A stretch of 62,460 bases of DNA from JAHECQ01 sp047638695 (GTDB lineage Bacteria; Actinomycetota; Acidimicrobiia; Acidimicrobiales; SZUA-35), in NCBI GenBank assembly GCA_047638695.1, contig JBLINY010000017.1, positions 1 through 62,460 of the forward strand. The letters are read 5' to 3'. The notes beneath the pieces are model-generated. The model saw only the letters and a list, made by a program, of their open reading frames with translations. It had not been told where the DNA came from and searched no databases. Both the position numbers and the translations under genes were made by a program. Position 1 is the first letter of the stretch, and every line of letters starts with the position of its first letter. Below, piece after piece: positions 7,659-16,937 of this stretch.

Positions 7659-9208
7659 CACGAATGGGTTTCTTGCTCGACAGCGACAGCTGTATTGGCT
7701 GCCACGCCTGCACCATCGCCTGCAAGAGCGAGCACGATGTGCCGTTGGGTGTGAACCGTACCTGGGTCAAATACATCGAGACCGGGACATTCCCTGACGT
7801 TGCCCGCAAGTTCAATGTGATGCGCTGCAACCAATGCGACGACGCACCATGTATGACGATTTGCCCCACTGACGCCCTCTTCCGTGCCGAAAACGGTGTG
7901 GTTGACTTTCAGGACGACAACTGCATCGGCTGCAAGTCGTGCATGAACGCCTGCCCCTACGACGCGCTCTATATCAACCCGGAGACCAACACGGCGCACA
8001 AGTGCAACATGTGCAACCACCGTCTTGAGGTTGGTCTTGAACCGTCATGCCAGGTTGTCTGTCCGACGGAGGCAATCAAGATCGGTGATCTTGACGACCC
8101 AACCAGTGAAATCAGCCGCATCATCGCGCGGGATGATGTCGCCGTCCGGTCTCCGGAGCAGAACACCAAACCCAAGGTGTACTACCGCGGCGCCGATCAG
8201 GCGTCGCTCGATCCGACCCTGACCGCCATTGCCAACGACGGCATGATTTGGGCCGACACCCTTCGCGATTCAGGTGGGAACCACCACCCCACGGTCCCGG
8301 TGACTCTGGGTAAGAAGCCGTCTGACGAGGACGGTGTCATCGCTCGGACCGCTTACACGACGGCTCATCAAATGGCGTGGAAGACGAAGGTCTCCGGGTA
8401 CCTCGTTACGAAGGCGATCGCCGCTGGAGTCATGCTTGTAGCGGCCCTGCTGGTGTTGCTCGGCCACGCGGCGGAGCAAACATCTGTCGGCCTTGTTCCC
8501 CCTGTCGTGGCCGGCGTCTTCCTGGCCGCTACCGCGTACCTGCTGGTCAGCGACCTCAAACAGCCCGGACGCTTCTACTACCTGATCACCAAAGGCAATT
8601 GGTCTTCTTGGTTGGTGAAGGGCGCCTACATCCTGATGGTGTTCACCGCCGTGTTGGGAGTCTGGTTCCTCGGGGGACTGCTCGATTCGCCAAGTTTGTT
8701 GAAGATCGCTGCCGTCCCAGCGGTCGTCGGTGCTGCCGGCACTGCCGGCTACACCGCTTTCTTGTTCGGGCAATGCGAAGGGCGAGATCTTTGGCAGACG
8801 CCGCTTTTGCTGCCAGTTCTGTTGGCACAGGCGGTGACCGCCGGTGGAGCCTCGTATGCGATCTTCGATCTCGTTATCGACGTTCCCGAGGTCAACGCAA
8901 TCCGATGGGTATTGCTTGGAGGGCTGATTGCCACCGCAGCGCTCATCGCCATAGAGCTGACCTCGCGGGGCAGTCGCCATGTGGAACTCGCGGTCGCGGC
9001 AATGACGCATGGCGAGTACTCGAAACAGTTCTGGTGGGGAGGAGTCATCGTTGGGCTCCTCATTCCCGGATTGCTGGCCATCGTTTCTCTTGTCGCTGAC
9101 TTCGACAGTCCTGTGGTGCTCGCGGTCGCGGGGCTGTCAGCCCTCGTCGGAATGCTCGCCTACGAAGACTCCTTCGTCCGGGCCGGCCAGTCCGTCCCCC
9201 TCTCCTAA
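7655..9208 (+). CDS. fused ferredoxin-type FeS subunit and NrfD/DmsC-type membrane anchor (SoeBC-like)
   Basis: A 517-residue fusion. The first 165 residues form a DmsB/PhsB-type electron-transfer subunit with four Cys groups: CIGCHACTIACK, CNQCDDAPCMTICP, CIGCKSCMNACP and CNMCNHR...CQVVCP. A linker follows, then from about residue 245 eight or so TM helices of the DmsC/NrfD-like quinone-interacting type. It would carry electrons between the molybdopterin subunit encoded next and the quinone pool. There is no Tat signal, so the catalytic side should face the cytoplasm, as in sulfite dehydrogenase SoeABC. Nine nt separate it from the catalytic subunit gene. Confidence 0.88.
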   Translation: MTRMGFLLDSDSCIGCHACTIACKSEHDVPLGVNRTWVKYIETGTFPDVARKFNVMRCNQCDDAPCMTICPTDALFRAENGVVDFQDDNCIGCKSCMNACPYDALYINPETNTAHKCNMCNHRLEVGLEPSCQVVCPTEAIKIGDLDDPTSEISRIIARDDVAVRSPEQNTKPKVYYRGADQASLDPTLTAIANDGMIWADTLRDSGGNHHPTVPVTLGKKPSDEDGVIARTAYTTAHQMAWKTKVSGYLVTKAIAAGVMLVAALLVLLGHAAEQTSVGLVPPVVAGVFLAATAYLLVSDLKQPGRFYYLITKGNWSSWLVKGAYILMVFTAVLGVWFLGGLLDSPSLLKIAAVPAVVGAAGTAGYTAFLFGQCEGRDLWQTPLLLPVLLAQAVTAGGASYAIFDLVIDVPEVNAIRWVLLGGLIATAALIAIELTSRGSRHVELAVAAMTHGEYSKQFWWGGVIVGLLIPGLLAIVSLVADFDSPVVLAVAGLSALVGMLAYEDSFVRAGQSVPLS

Positions 9209-9217
9209 GGATCCGCC

Positions 9218-12100
9218 GTGACTGAACTCTCGAAGTACCCGCCACATGATCAGTGGCACGACTGGACCGAGCTCGACGCCAAGGCGTGGCCAGAGAAGGT
9301 CGAACGCAAGTACACGATGGTGCCAACCACCTGCTTCAACTGCGAGGCCGGCTGCGGGCTGCTGGCCTACTTCGACCAGGAGACCGACGAGATAACCAAG
9401 ATCGAGGGCAACCCGGAACACCCGGCAAGCCGGGGACGTAACTGTGCGAAGGGTCCAGCGACCCTGAATCAGGTGTACGACACCGAACGGATCCTTCACC
9501 CGATGAAACGGGTCGGTGAACGAGGTGGCGGTGGTTGGGAGCGGATCAGTTGGGATCAAGCGCTTGAAGAGATCGGCGAACGGATTCGCAACGCCATCAA
9601 CGAGGAACGCCACAACGAGATCATGTGGCATGTCGGCCGGCCCGGTGAAGAGGGTTATACCGAACGGGTCCTGAAGGCCTGGGGAGTCGACGGCCATAAC
9701 TCTCATACCAATATTTGCTCGTCCAACGCTCGTATTGGGTACCAGTCATGGATGGGGCACGACCGACCATCGTCAGACTTCGCCAACGCCAAAGTGATTT
9801 TCTTGATCTCGGCCCATCTCGAGGCCGGGCACTACTTCAATCCCCACGCCCAACGGATCATGGAGGCTCAGGCGGACGGGGCGAAGATCATCTGCGTCGA
9901 TCCACGGTTGTCGAACACTGGAGCCAAGGCCGACTTCTGGCTGCCGACTTGGCCCGGTACCGAACCCTTCCTGCTCCTTGCTATTGCCCGACAACTTGTG
10001 GAGGACGAAACGTGGAACGCCGAGTTCTTCGAGCGATGGACGAACTGGGAGACGTACCTCAAAGAGACTCGCCCCGATCTGCCGAATGAGTGGGCATCTG
10101 TACGCACCGCCTTGCTCGAGGAGTACGCCGAGTACACCCCTGAAGCAGCGGAGCAGAAGACCGGCGTCGACGCCGCAACAATCCGAGAGATCGCCGAACT
10201 CATCGGTGAGAACCCGACCAAGTTCGCCTCGCACAACTGGCGGGCCGCCGGCGCAGGGAACCTTGGTGGCTGGCAAGTCGCCCGGTGCCTGTTCTTCCTG
10301 AACGTGCTCACCGGATCGGTTGCCACGAAAGGCGGCACTGCGGGCAATGGCATGAACAAGTTCAAGCCGGCCGACCCCATCGGGGCGCCGGGGATGAACA
10401 AGTGGAACGAGCTCGAGTGGCCGAAGGAGTACCCACTGGCTTACCACGAGATGTCGATCCTTCTTCCGCACTTCCTCAAGGAAGGCCGAGGCAAACTCGA
10501 CGTCTACTTCAGTCGTGTGTACAACCCAATCTGGACCAATCCCGATGGCTTCACGTGGATGGAAGCGCTCAAGGACGAGTCAATGGTCAACTGCCACGTG
10601 GCCTTGACGCCGACGTGGTCCGAGACCTCGTGGTTTGCTGACTATGTCCTCCCCATGGGGGTCGCCGCTGAGCGCCACGACATCACGAGTTACGAGACCC
10701 ATGCTGGACGGTGGGTGTCGTTCCGGCAATCAGTGTTCCGTCGCTACGCCGAGATCAAGGACAAGCGAGCAGGTGGAACGGGGGAGCTGGGGCCTGACGC
10801 CCGTAGTTATGACTACAACCCGGGTGAAGTCTGGGAGGAGAACGAGTTCTGGATTGATCTGTCTTGGCGCATCGACCCTGATGGTTCGATGGGTATTCGC
10901 AAGTGGTTCGAGAGTGATCTGCACCCGGGCAAGCCGCTCACCGTTGATGAGTACTACGGCAAAATGTTTGAAGAAAAGGTCCCGGGATTGGCTGAAGCGG
11001 CCGCTGAGGCTGGTCAGACGCCGCTCGAGTACATGCGGGATCGGTCGGCGTTCGCGGTTCCAACCGATCCGTATGAACCGTACGAACGTGTTATCGACGA
11101 CCGTGCGCTGGAGGGCTCGGAGAAGGATGCCGATGGCGTCTATCGCAAGGCGGGCACGCCGGGCGCCTGGTCGGGTGATCTGGATGACCTCGAAAGCCTG
11201 ACCTTGGCACCGCTGGGTGACGGGTCGCCGGCGGTGGAAGTCGGGGGCGAGGCCCGAGAGGGTTTCCCGACCCCGTCGAAGAAGCTCGAGCTGTACTCGA
11301 GCACCCTGGCCGATTGGGGCTGGAAAGACGTGGCGACGCCGAAGTGGATCCCATCTCATGTCCATTGGGAAGACCTCGACATGGAACCTGGCCCCGATGG
11401 CACCGGAGGAAACGAGCGCATTCTGCTGCCCACTTTCCGGATTCCCACACTCATCCACACCCGCTCGGCCAACTCGAAGTGGCTCAATGAGATCAGCCAC
11501 CGCCATCCCCTGTGGCTCCACCCCGAGGACGCTGAGAAGCTTGGCATCGAGGAAAATGGCTTGGTTCGGATCACTACCCGAATTGGGCACTTCATCATTA
11601 GTTCTTGGCGCACCGAAGGAATCCGTCCCGGTGTCGTTGCTGCCTCGCATCACATGGGTCGCTGGCGTCTCGAAGAGGGCGAGGCCCGATCGTGGGGTGC
11701 GGGCAAAGCCAAGATCACCAACGATGGCAGCAGCTGGAAGCTCGAGCGCGAACACGGCAACGCCCCTTACGAGTCCGCCGACCCAGACACCAATCGGATT
11801 TGGTGGACCGACACCGGCGTTCATCAGAACGCGACCTTCCCCGTTCAACCCGACCCTGTCTCCGGGATGCAGTGCTGGCACCAACGAGTCCGCGTCACCC
11901 CCGCTGAACCCGGTGATGTCTACGGCGATGTCGTTGTCGACACCGATAAATCCCGTGACGCGTACCTCGATTGGCTTACAAAGACCAGGCCCGCTGGGTC
12001 GAGCGACCCCGAGTCGAAAGAGCACGGCCTTCGCCGGCCCCTCTGGTATGCCAGGCCACTAAAGCCTGCGGCAACCGCATATCGCCTGCCTCCTGAGTAA
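9218..12100 (+). CDS. molybdopterin oxidoreductase catalytic subunit (SoeA/PhsA-like)
   Basis: A 960-residue member of the DMSO reductase superfamily. Its N-terminal [4Fe-4S] site is C39-x2-C42-x3-C46-x29-C76. A molybdopterin domain follows, with SHTNICSSNARIG (a Cys is the likely Mo ligand, as in PhsA/PsrA/SoeA), and a C-terminal molydop-binding domain with HPLWLHPEDAEKLGI and the guanine-dinucleotide region near VAASHHMGRW. No Tat leader is present, which points to a cytoplasmic enzyme and favours a sulfite dehydrogenase (SoeA) over periplasmic polysulfide or thiosulfate reductases. The persulfide dioxygenase downstream, which produces sulfite, supports this. Tetrathionate or other sulfur substrates remain possible. 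Confidence 0.85.
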   Translation: MTELSKYPPHDQWHDWTELDAKAWPEKVERKYTMVPTTCFNCEAGCGLLAYFDQETDEITKIEGNPEHPASRGRNCAKGPATLNQVYDTERILHPMKRVGERGGGGWERISWDQALEEIGERIRNAINEERHNEIMWHVGRPGEEGYTERVLKAWGVDGHNSHTNICSSNARIGYQSWMGHDRPSSDFANAKVIFLISAHLEAGHYFNPHAQRIMEAQADGAKIICVDPRLSNTGAKADFWLPTWPGTEPFLLLAIARQLVEDETWNAEFFERWTNWETYLKETRPDLPNEWASVRTALLEEYAEYTPEAAEQKTGVDAATIREIAELIGENPTKFASHNWRAAGAGNLGGWQVARCLFFLNVLTGSVATKGGTAGNGMNKFKPADPIGAPGMNKWNELEWPKEYPLAYHEMSILLPHFLKEGRGKLDVYFSRVYNPIWTNPDGFTWMEALKDESMVNCHVALTPTWSETSWFADYVLPMGVAAERHDITSYETHAGRWVSFRQSVFRRYAEIKDKRAGGTGELGPDARSYDYNPGEVWEENEFWIDLSWRIDPDGSMGIRKWFESDLHPGKPLTVDEYYGKMFEEKVPGLAEAAAEAGQTPLEYMRDRSAFAVPTDPYEPYERVIDDRALEGSEKDADGVYRKAGTPGAWSGDLDDLESLTLAPLGDGSPAVEVGGEAREGFPTPSKKLELYSSTLADWGWKDVATPKWIPSHVHWEDLDMEPGPDGTGGNERILLPTFRIPTLIHTRSANSKWLNEISHRHPLWLHPEDAEKLGIEENGLVRITTRIGHFIISSWRTEGIRPGVVAASHHMGRWRLEEGEARSWGAGKAKITNDGSSWKLEREHGNAPYESADPDTNRIWWTDTGVHQNATFPVQPDPVSGMQCWHQRVRVTPAEPGDVYGDVVVDTDKSRDAYLDWLTKTRPAGSSDPESKEHGLRRPLWYARPLKPAATAYRLPPE

Positions 12101-12163
12101 GCGATCGGCACCGGGCGTCGGCTTGAGCGGCGAGCGAGCGGACCTCTCGGTTGCTCGTTACGC

Positions 12164-12179
12164 TATAATGTACGTACAT
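12164..12179 (+). promoter_or_regulatory. -10 hexamer TATAAT overlapping a 12-bp palindrome
   Basis: TATAAT at 12164-12169 overlaps ATGTACGTACAT (12168-12179), a perfect palindrome placed where the transcript would begin, 48 nt before the persulfide dioxygenase start. No clear -35 box is visible, as is common for regulated promoters. A repressor bound here would block initiation. The core GTACGTAC matches the site upstream of the GntR gene. Confidence 0.5.
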
Positions 12180-12226
12180 CCATATCAATCGAGTTGGCGT
12201 TCGCTTCTCGACGAAAGGTCAGTGCC

Positions 12227-13609
12227 ATGTTGTTCACGCAGTACTACCTCGACTGCCTCTCGCAGGCTTCCTATCTCATCGGCGACGAGACGACCGGACG
12301 TGCGGTTGTTGTTGACCCGAGACGCGACATCGACGAATACGTGAGAGATGCGCAGGCGGCCGGGCTGAAGATCGAGTTGGTCATCGAGACCCACTTCCAC
12401 GCCGACTTTCTTTCCGGACATCTCGAGTTGGCCGCGGCCACCGGCGCCCAGATTGCATACTCGTCGGTGGCCGAAACCGAGTTTGAGTCGCGCAAGCTTG
12501 CCGACGGGGAACGGATTTCGCTGGGTGAAGTCGAACTCGAAGTCCGTCACACACCCGGCCACACACCCGAATCCATCAGCGTCGTGGTCTTCGAACACGC
12601 CGCTGACGAAACGCCATACGGCGTGCTGACCGGCGACACCCTTTTCATTGGCGACGTCGGTCGCCCAGATCTGTTGGCATCGGTCGGCTTCACCCGGGAC
12701 CAATTGGCCGAGCAGCTCTACGAGAGTCTTCATCACAAGCTGCTCCCGTTGCCCGATGCAACCAAGGTCTACCCAGCCCATGGGGCAGGGTCGGCATGTG
12801 GAAAAAACCTGTCGACCGACACCGTCTCCACCATGGGCGAGCAACGGCTGAACAACTATGCACTGCTGGCCCCCGACAAGCAGACCTTCATTGATCTTGT
12901 CACCGAAGGACAGGTTCCGGCGCCGGGCTACTTCCAGTACGACGCTGATCTCAACCGAAAACAACGGGACCTCCTCGATGAGACCGCCCGCCCGGCGACG
13001 CTGAACCTGGCTGACTTCGAGGAGCTCGTCATCAGTGGGGCGATCGCCATCGATGGCCGCGATCCTGAGGTATTCGCTCTTGGACACTTGGTGGGATCGA
13101 TCAACGTCGGACTGAACGGCCGCTACGCAGAGTTCGCCGGATCTGTGGTTCCGAGCGATGTCGACATCGTTCTCGTCGTCGAAGATGGCTTCGAGATCGA
13201 AGCCAAGAACCGTCTGGCCCGAATCGGATTCGACCAAGTAGTCGGCTACCTCGAAAACCCACTCGCGGTCATGCTCAACAACCCGGAACGAGTCCAGCGA
13301 GCTTCACGTATGACCGCGACAGAGTTCGAAGACCGCAAGGCCGAGATTGCCGGCCTACAGCTGCTCGATATTCGCAACCCGGGGGAGTTCGCCCTCGGAA
13401 CGATCGACGCAGCAGCCCTCATCCCTGTCGGGCAACTCCCCGGTCGGCTCGATGAACTCGACCCGACCGTCCCGACGGTGGTGTTCTGCGCCGGTGGCTA
13501 TCGCTCGTCGGTTGGCGCAAGCGTGCTCCGCCGAGCGGGTTTCGAAGATGTCTCCGACATCATCGGAGGCTACGGAGCGTGGGTCGAACTGATTTCCACC
13601 TCAGCGTGA
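12227..13609 (+). CDS. persulfide dioxygenase-rhodanese fusion (ETHE1/CstB-like)
   Basis: A 460-residue protein. The metallo-beta-lactamase domain (1-245) has the ETHE1-type iron motif THFHADFLSGH, then HTPGHTPES, GDTLFIGDVGRPDL and YPAHGAGSACG. Two rhodanese-like domains follow. The first (about 260-350) has no catalytic Cys; the second (about 365-455) carries the active loop VFCAGGYRSS. This is the CstB-like layout: it oxidises low-molecular-weight persulfides to sulfite and can handle sulfane sulfur via the rhodanese Cys. The start at 12227 has AAAGG nine bases upstream and begins exactly at the domain. The sulfite formed is the expected substrate of the upstream Soe-like enzyme. Confidence 0.92.
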   Translation: MLFTQYYLDCLSQASYLIGDETTGRAVVVDPRRDIDEYVRDAQAAGLKIELVIETHFHADFLSGHLELAAATGAQIAYSSVAETEFESRKLADGERISLGEVELEVRHTPGHTPESISVVVFEHAADETPYGVLTGDTLFIGDVGRPDLLASVGFTRDQLAEQLYESLHHKLLPLPDATKVYPAHGAGSACGKNLSTDTVSTMGEQRLNNYALLAPDKQTFIDLVTEGQVPAPGYFQYDADLNRKQRDLLDETARPATLNLADFEELVISGAIAIDGRDPEVFALGHLVGSINVGLNGRYAEFAGSVVPSDVDIVLVVEDGFEIEAKNRLARIGFDQVVGYLENPLAVMLNNPERVQRASRMTATEFEDRKAEIAGLQLLDIRNPGEFALGTIDAAALIPVGQLPGRLDELDPTVPTVVFCAGGYRSSVGASVLRRAGFEDVSDIIGGYGAWVELISTSA

Positions 13610-13620
13610 CCGGTCGCCGC

Positions 13621-15900
13621 TTAGGCCGATGCCTCGCTCATTGCCCGCCAGACCCGCTCGGGAGTGGTGGGAATGTCGATATGTCGCACACCGAGATGAG
13701 CCAATGCGTCGATGACGGCGTGTTGCACAGCCGGCGTTGCACCAATGGTCCCTGATTCGCCGATTCCTTTGGCGCCCAGCGGGTTCCGTGGGGTGGGGGT
13801 TTCCTGCGGGATCCGTTCGAAGCTGGGAAGTTCGGCCGCCGAAACCAGCGCGTAGTCCATGAAGTTGGCGGTGATTGGATTGCCCTCGGTGTCGTAGCTG
13901 AACTCTTCGACCAGCGCCTGAGCGATGCCGGAGGCAACGCCGCCGTGGACCTGTCCCTCGACCAGCATCGGGTTGACCATCGTGCCGGCGTCGTCGCAGG
14001 AGATGTGCCGCAAGATGGTGACGTTGCCGGTGTCGCGGTCGATCTCGACAACCGACAGGTGGGCCCCGAAGGGGAAGGTGGCGGCGCCAGGATCGAAGTC
14101 GGCCGTGGCCAGAAGGTTTGAGCCATCATTGGTCGAGGCTTTGGTGGCGATCTCGGCCCACGACGTGGTGATGCTTGGTGTCCCCGCCACCGTGAACTGG
14201 CCAGACGCGGTGTCGAGCACGATGTCGGCCGGGTTGGCCTCGAGAAGTTCGGCGGCCAGGTCCTTGGCTTGCGCGACTGCCGCCTCACTGGCTCGGAAGA
14301 CGGCGCTACCGCCGACCTGAAGAGACTTCGATCCGCCGGTTCCGCCACCGCGAGGTACTTCATCGGTGTCACCATGATGAACTTCGATCTTGTCGAACGC
14401 GATGCCGGTGATGTCACTGGCGACCTGGGCGAAAGCGGTGTGGTGGCCTTGGCCGTGGGCCGACGAACCGGTGAGCACCAGGGCGGATCCGTCGGGCCGC
14501 ACCTCGATACTGCCGAACTCGCTGTTGGCCATGGGGTTGGCGATCTCGACGTAAGCCGACCACCCGAGCCCGAGAAGCGAAGCGGACGGATCGTTGCGCC
14601 GCTGCTCCTGCTCAGCCCGAAGCGCCGGGTAGTCGACGTAGTCCATGACGGCCTGGAGCGCCTTGGCGTACTCGCCCGAGTCCATGTTGGCGCCGGTGGG
14701 CGTGGTGAACGGGAAGGCCTCGGGCTTGATGAAGTTCTTGCGCCGAACTTCGGCCGGATCCATACCGATCTCCGCTGCGAAACGGTCGACCATTCGCTCG
14801 ACGGCGGCGGCGGCCTCGGGACGACCGGCGCCGCGGTAGGCGCCCATCGGCACGGTGTTGGTGACAACGGAGTTGGCCGAGAAGTCGGCCCGCTCGAAGT
14901 CGTAGACCCCACAGGCGACGGTGCGAGCGATGAACGGCAGGATCGAACCAATAACGGCGTGAGCGCCGCCATCTTGGGTTGCGTGGCATCGATAGGCGGT
15001 GAGCTTGCCATCCGATGAGCCGCCGATGGTCGCATCGAAGTCCATACCTCGCCCGTGGACAAGGCCGAGCATGCTCTCCGAACGCGTTTCAGCCCAGCGC
15101 ACGGTCTGGCCGATTCGTCGGGCGAGGACCGCCACGACCAGGTCTTCGGGGTAGCCGCCATTCTTGGCGCCGAATCCGCCGCCAACGTCGGGGCAGATAA
15201 CTCTCACTTGGTCGGCCTCGACCCCCATTGCATTGACCAAGGCGTCTCGGGTGCCGTGGGCGTTCTGGGTGCTCGACCATTGGGTGAGATGTTGGCGACC
15301 GTCGTCCATGGCTTCCCAGCGTGCGATCGCGGCCCGTGGCTCGAGCGGGCAAGGGGCAAGACGTTGATTGCGGAACTTGAGTGAGACCACGACCTCACAC
15401 CCGTCAAAGAAGTCGTCCTCTGCCGTTTCGGGAATGGCGAACGCAATGTTGGTGCCAGCCTCGGGGAAGAGCAGGGTCTCATTCTTGAGAGCATCAGCCG
15501 GGAAGACCACGGCCGGAAGCGGTTCGTAGTCGACCACAACAAGCTCGGCTGCGTCGACGCCAGCCTCGCGACTCTCAGCAACAAGGACGGCAACGGGTTC
15601 GCCGACGTAACGAACTCGGTCGGATGCAAGCCAGGTGCGCTTCATGTCTTGGTTCAGCATCGGCATGCTGGGCGAAATGGCCTCGAGATTGAGGTCGGCT
15701 GCGGTGAACACACCAATGACCCCTGCGGCCGAGGCAGCATCGGTCGTGTCGATCTTTGTGACCATGGCGTGGGGCATGACCGACCGGACGAAGACGGCGT
15801 GCAGGGCGTTGGCTGGGGCCAGATCATCGACGTATTTGCCGCCGACGGTGAGGAGTTCGGGGTCCTCGACTCGGGTGACACTGGTGCCCAGGATGCTCAT
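13621..15900 (-). CDS. CoxL-like molybdenum hydroxylase large subunit (form II type)
   Basis: A 759-residue xanthine dehydrogenase/CO dehydrogenase family molybdopterin subunit. The N-terminal a/b hammerhead (14-130) begins VTRVEDPELLTVGGKYVDD. The molybdopterin domain includes VGGGFGAKNG, the active-site loop AYRGAGRPEA and the C-terminal GAKGIGESGTIG with its catalytic Glu. The loop AYRGAGR is the form II type; true CO dehydrogenase (form I) has AYRCAGR, so CO oxidation is not supported. The start at 15900 is chosen because the family begins there and AGGCAAT precedes it; an upstream extension to 16113 reads as non-protein. The usual FAD (CoxM) and FeS (CoxS) partners are absent from the window. 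Confidence 0.92.
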   Translation of the reverse strand: MSILGTSVTRVEDPELLTVGGKYVDDLAPANALHAVFVRSVMPHAMVTKIDTTDAASAAGVIGVFTAADLNLEAISPSMPMLNQDMKRTWLASDRVRYVGEPVAVLVAESREAGVDAAELVVVDYEPLPAVVFPADALKNETLLFPEAGTNIAFAIPETAEDDFFDGCEVVVSLKFRNQRLAPCPLEPRAAIARWEAMDDGRQHLTQWSSTQNAHGTRDALVNAMGVEADQVRVICPDVGGGFGAKNGGYPEDLVVAVLARRIGQTVRWAETRSESMLGLVHGRGMDFDATIGGSSDGKLTAYRCHATQDGGAHAVIGSILPFIARTVACGVYDFERADFSANSVVTNTVPMGAYRGAGRPEAAAAVERMVDRFAAEIGMDPAEVRRKNFIKPEAFPFTTPTGANMDSGEYAKALQAVMDYVDYPALRAEQEQRRNDPSASLLGLGWSAYVEIANPMANSEFGSIEVRPDGSALVLTGSSAHGQGHHTAFAQVASDITGIAFDKIEVHHGDTDEVPRGGGTGGSKSLQVGGSAVFRASEAAVAQAKDLAAELLEANPADIVLDTASGQFTVAGTPSITTSWAEIATKASTNDGSNLLATADFDPGAATFPFGAHLSVVEIDRDTGNVTILRHISCDDAGTMVNPMLVEGQVHGGVASGIAQALVEEFSYDTEGNPITANFMDYALVSAAELPSFERIPQETPTPRNPLGAKGIGESGTIGATPAVQHAVIDALAHLGVRHIDIPTTPERVWRAMSEASA

Positions 15901-16084
15901 TATTGCCTCGGGTGATTGATGGTCGGATTGGGGAAGGCCCCGCTCTTGTCTGACACAGAGCCTTCGTCGGTGGCAGAGCCTTGTTGCCGCACTGTACCTA
16001 GGGAGCGCTGTTGGAATTCCGATCGGGGGTGTTGGGCGCGTATCGTCGCAAAGGGGCCCATCTCTGTGGCCGGGAAGAAGCAGA

Positions 16085-16900
16085 ATGAAGACGTTCAACA
16101 TCGACGGTGGCACGCTGGAGTATTCGGTGCGGGGCGACGGCCCGCCTCTGCTCTTGCTTCACGGATCAGTGGTGGCCGACCCGTGGGAGCCCATGTTGAG
16201 CTTTGCCGGCCTGTTGGGTGACTACCGGGTGGTCACCTATCGACGCCGGGGCTATGGCGGCAGCCTGCCGGCACAGGCAGGGCGAACTCTGAGCGACGAA
16301 GGCGCCGACGCTGTAGCTCTGCTCGACCACCTTGATATCAATCGTGCCCACGCGGTTGGTCACTCGCTCGCTGCCGACATTTTGTTGCAGGCCGCCATCG
16401 ACGCGCCTGAACGTTTTGCCGCGATTGCGCTGCTCGAACCTGGCCTTTTTTCGGTTCCGTCAGCGGCGGGTTTCGACAAAGCGATACGCCCGGTCGTGCA
16501 GACCTTCGAATCGGGCGATCATTACCCGGCCATGCTTCTTTTCTTGGGTGGTCCAGGCGGCTCCGATGTCTTGGCTCGGCTAGAGGAGGCCTTGCCCGAG
16601 GGGATGACGGAGATGGCTCTCGCTGCAGTGACAACACTGTTCCTCAGCGACATTCCTGCAGGAAGCGGATGGACACTAGACGAGGGTGCAGCGCAATCGC
16701 TGGCCCACCCAATACTCCTCGCACTTGGCTCCGATAGCGGCCCGATCTTCAGCGAGAGCAACGAGGTGCTCGCCGCGCTCCTCCCAAACGTCGAGAAACT
16801 CGATCTCGCTGATACCGGGCATTTCGTTCATGTAGAGCAGCCAGCGGTGGTGGCCGAGCATCTCGCCCGCTTCCTACGCCGTCACGCTGATTCAGTCTGA
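16085..16900 (+). CDS. alpha/beta hydrolase
   Basis: A 271-residue alpha/beta hydrolase. The oxyanion strand is LLLLHGSVV (about 18-26), the nucleophile elbow is GHSLA (Ser near 94), an acid lies in LGSDSGPIF, and the catalytic His is in DTGHFVHVEQP near the C-terminus, so the triad is complete. The start ATG at 16085 is preceded by GGGAAGAAG. It is a single gene between the divergent CoxL-like gene and the LLM oxidoreductase. The substrate is unknown. Confidence 0.88.
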   Translation: MKTFNIDGGTLEYSVRGDGPPLLLLHGSVVADPWEPMLSFAGLLGDYRVVTYRRRGYGGSLPAQAGRTLSDEGADAVALLDHLDINRAHAVGHSLAADILLQAAIDAPERFAAIALLEPGLFSVPSAAGFDKAIRPVVQTFESGDHYPAMLLFLGGPGGSDVLARLEEALPEGMTEMALAAVTTLFLSDIPAGSGWTLDEGAAQSLAHPILLALGSDSGPIFSESNEVLAALLPNVEKLDLADTGHFVHVEQPAVVAEHLARFLRRHADSV

Positions 16901-16937
16901 CGCGTCCGGACCTGAGCGAGGACCTACGGTCCTTCCT

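Noticed and set aside
10730..12025. 431-codon minus-strand frame inside the molybdopterin gene
   Set aside because: It is the complement of a strongly conserved enzyme and has no recognisable domain.
13638..15185. 515-codon frame on the same strand as the CoxL-like gene in another frame
   Set aside because: Composition is Ser/Pro/Arg-rich as expected from an out-of-frame reading of high-GC coding DNA; the CoxL frame has clear active-site motifs.
15901..16084. Possible riboswitch between the CoxL-like and hydrolase genes
   Set aside because: Some short inverted repeats are present but no conserved aptamer core was recognised.
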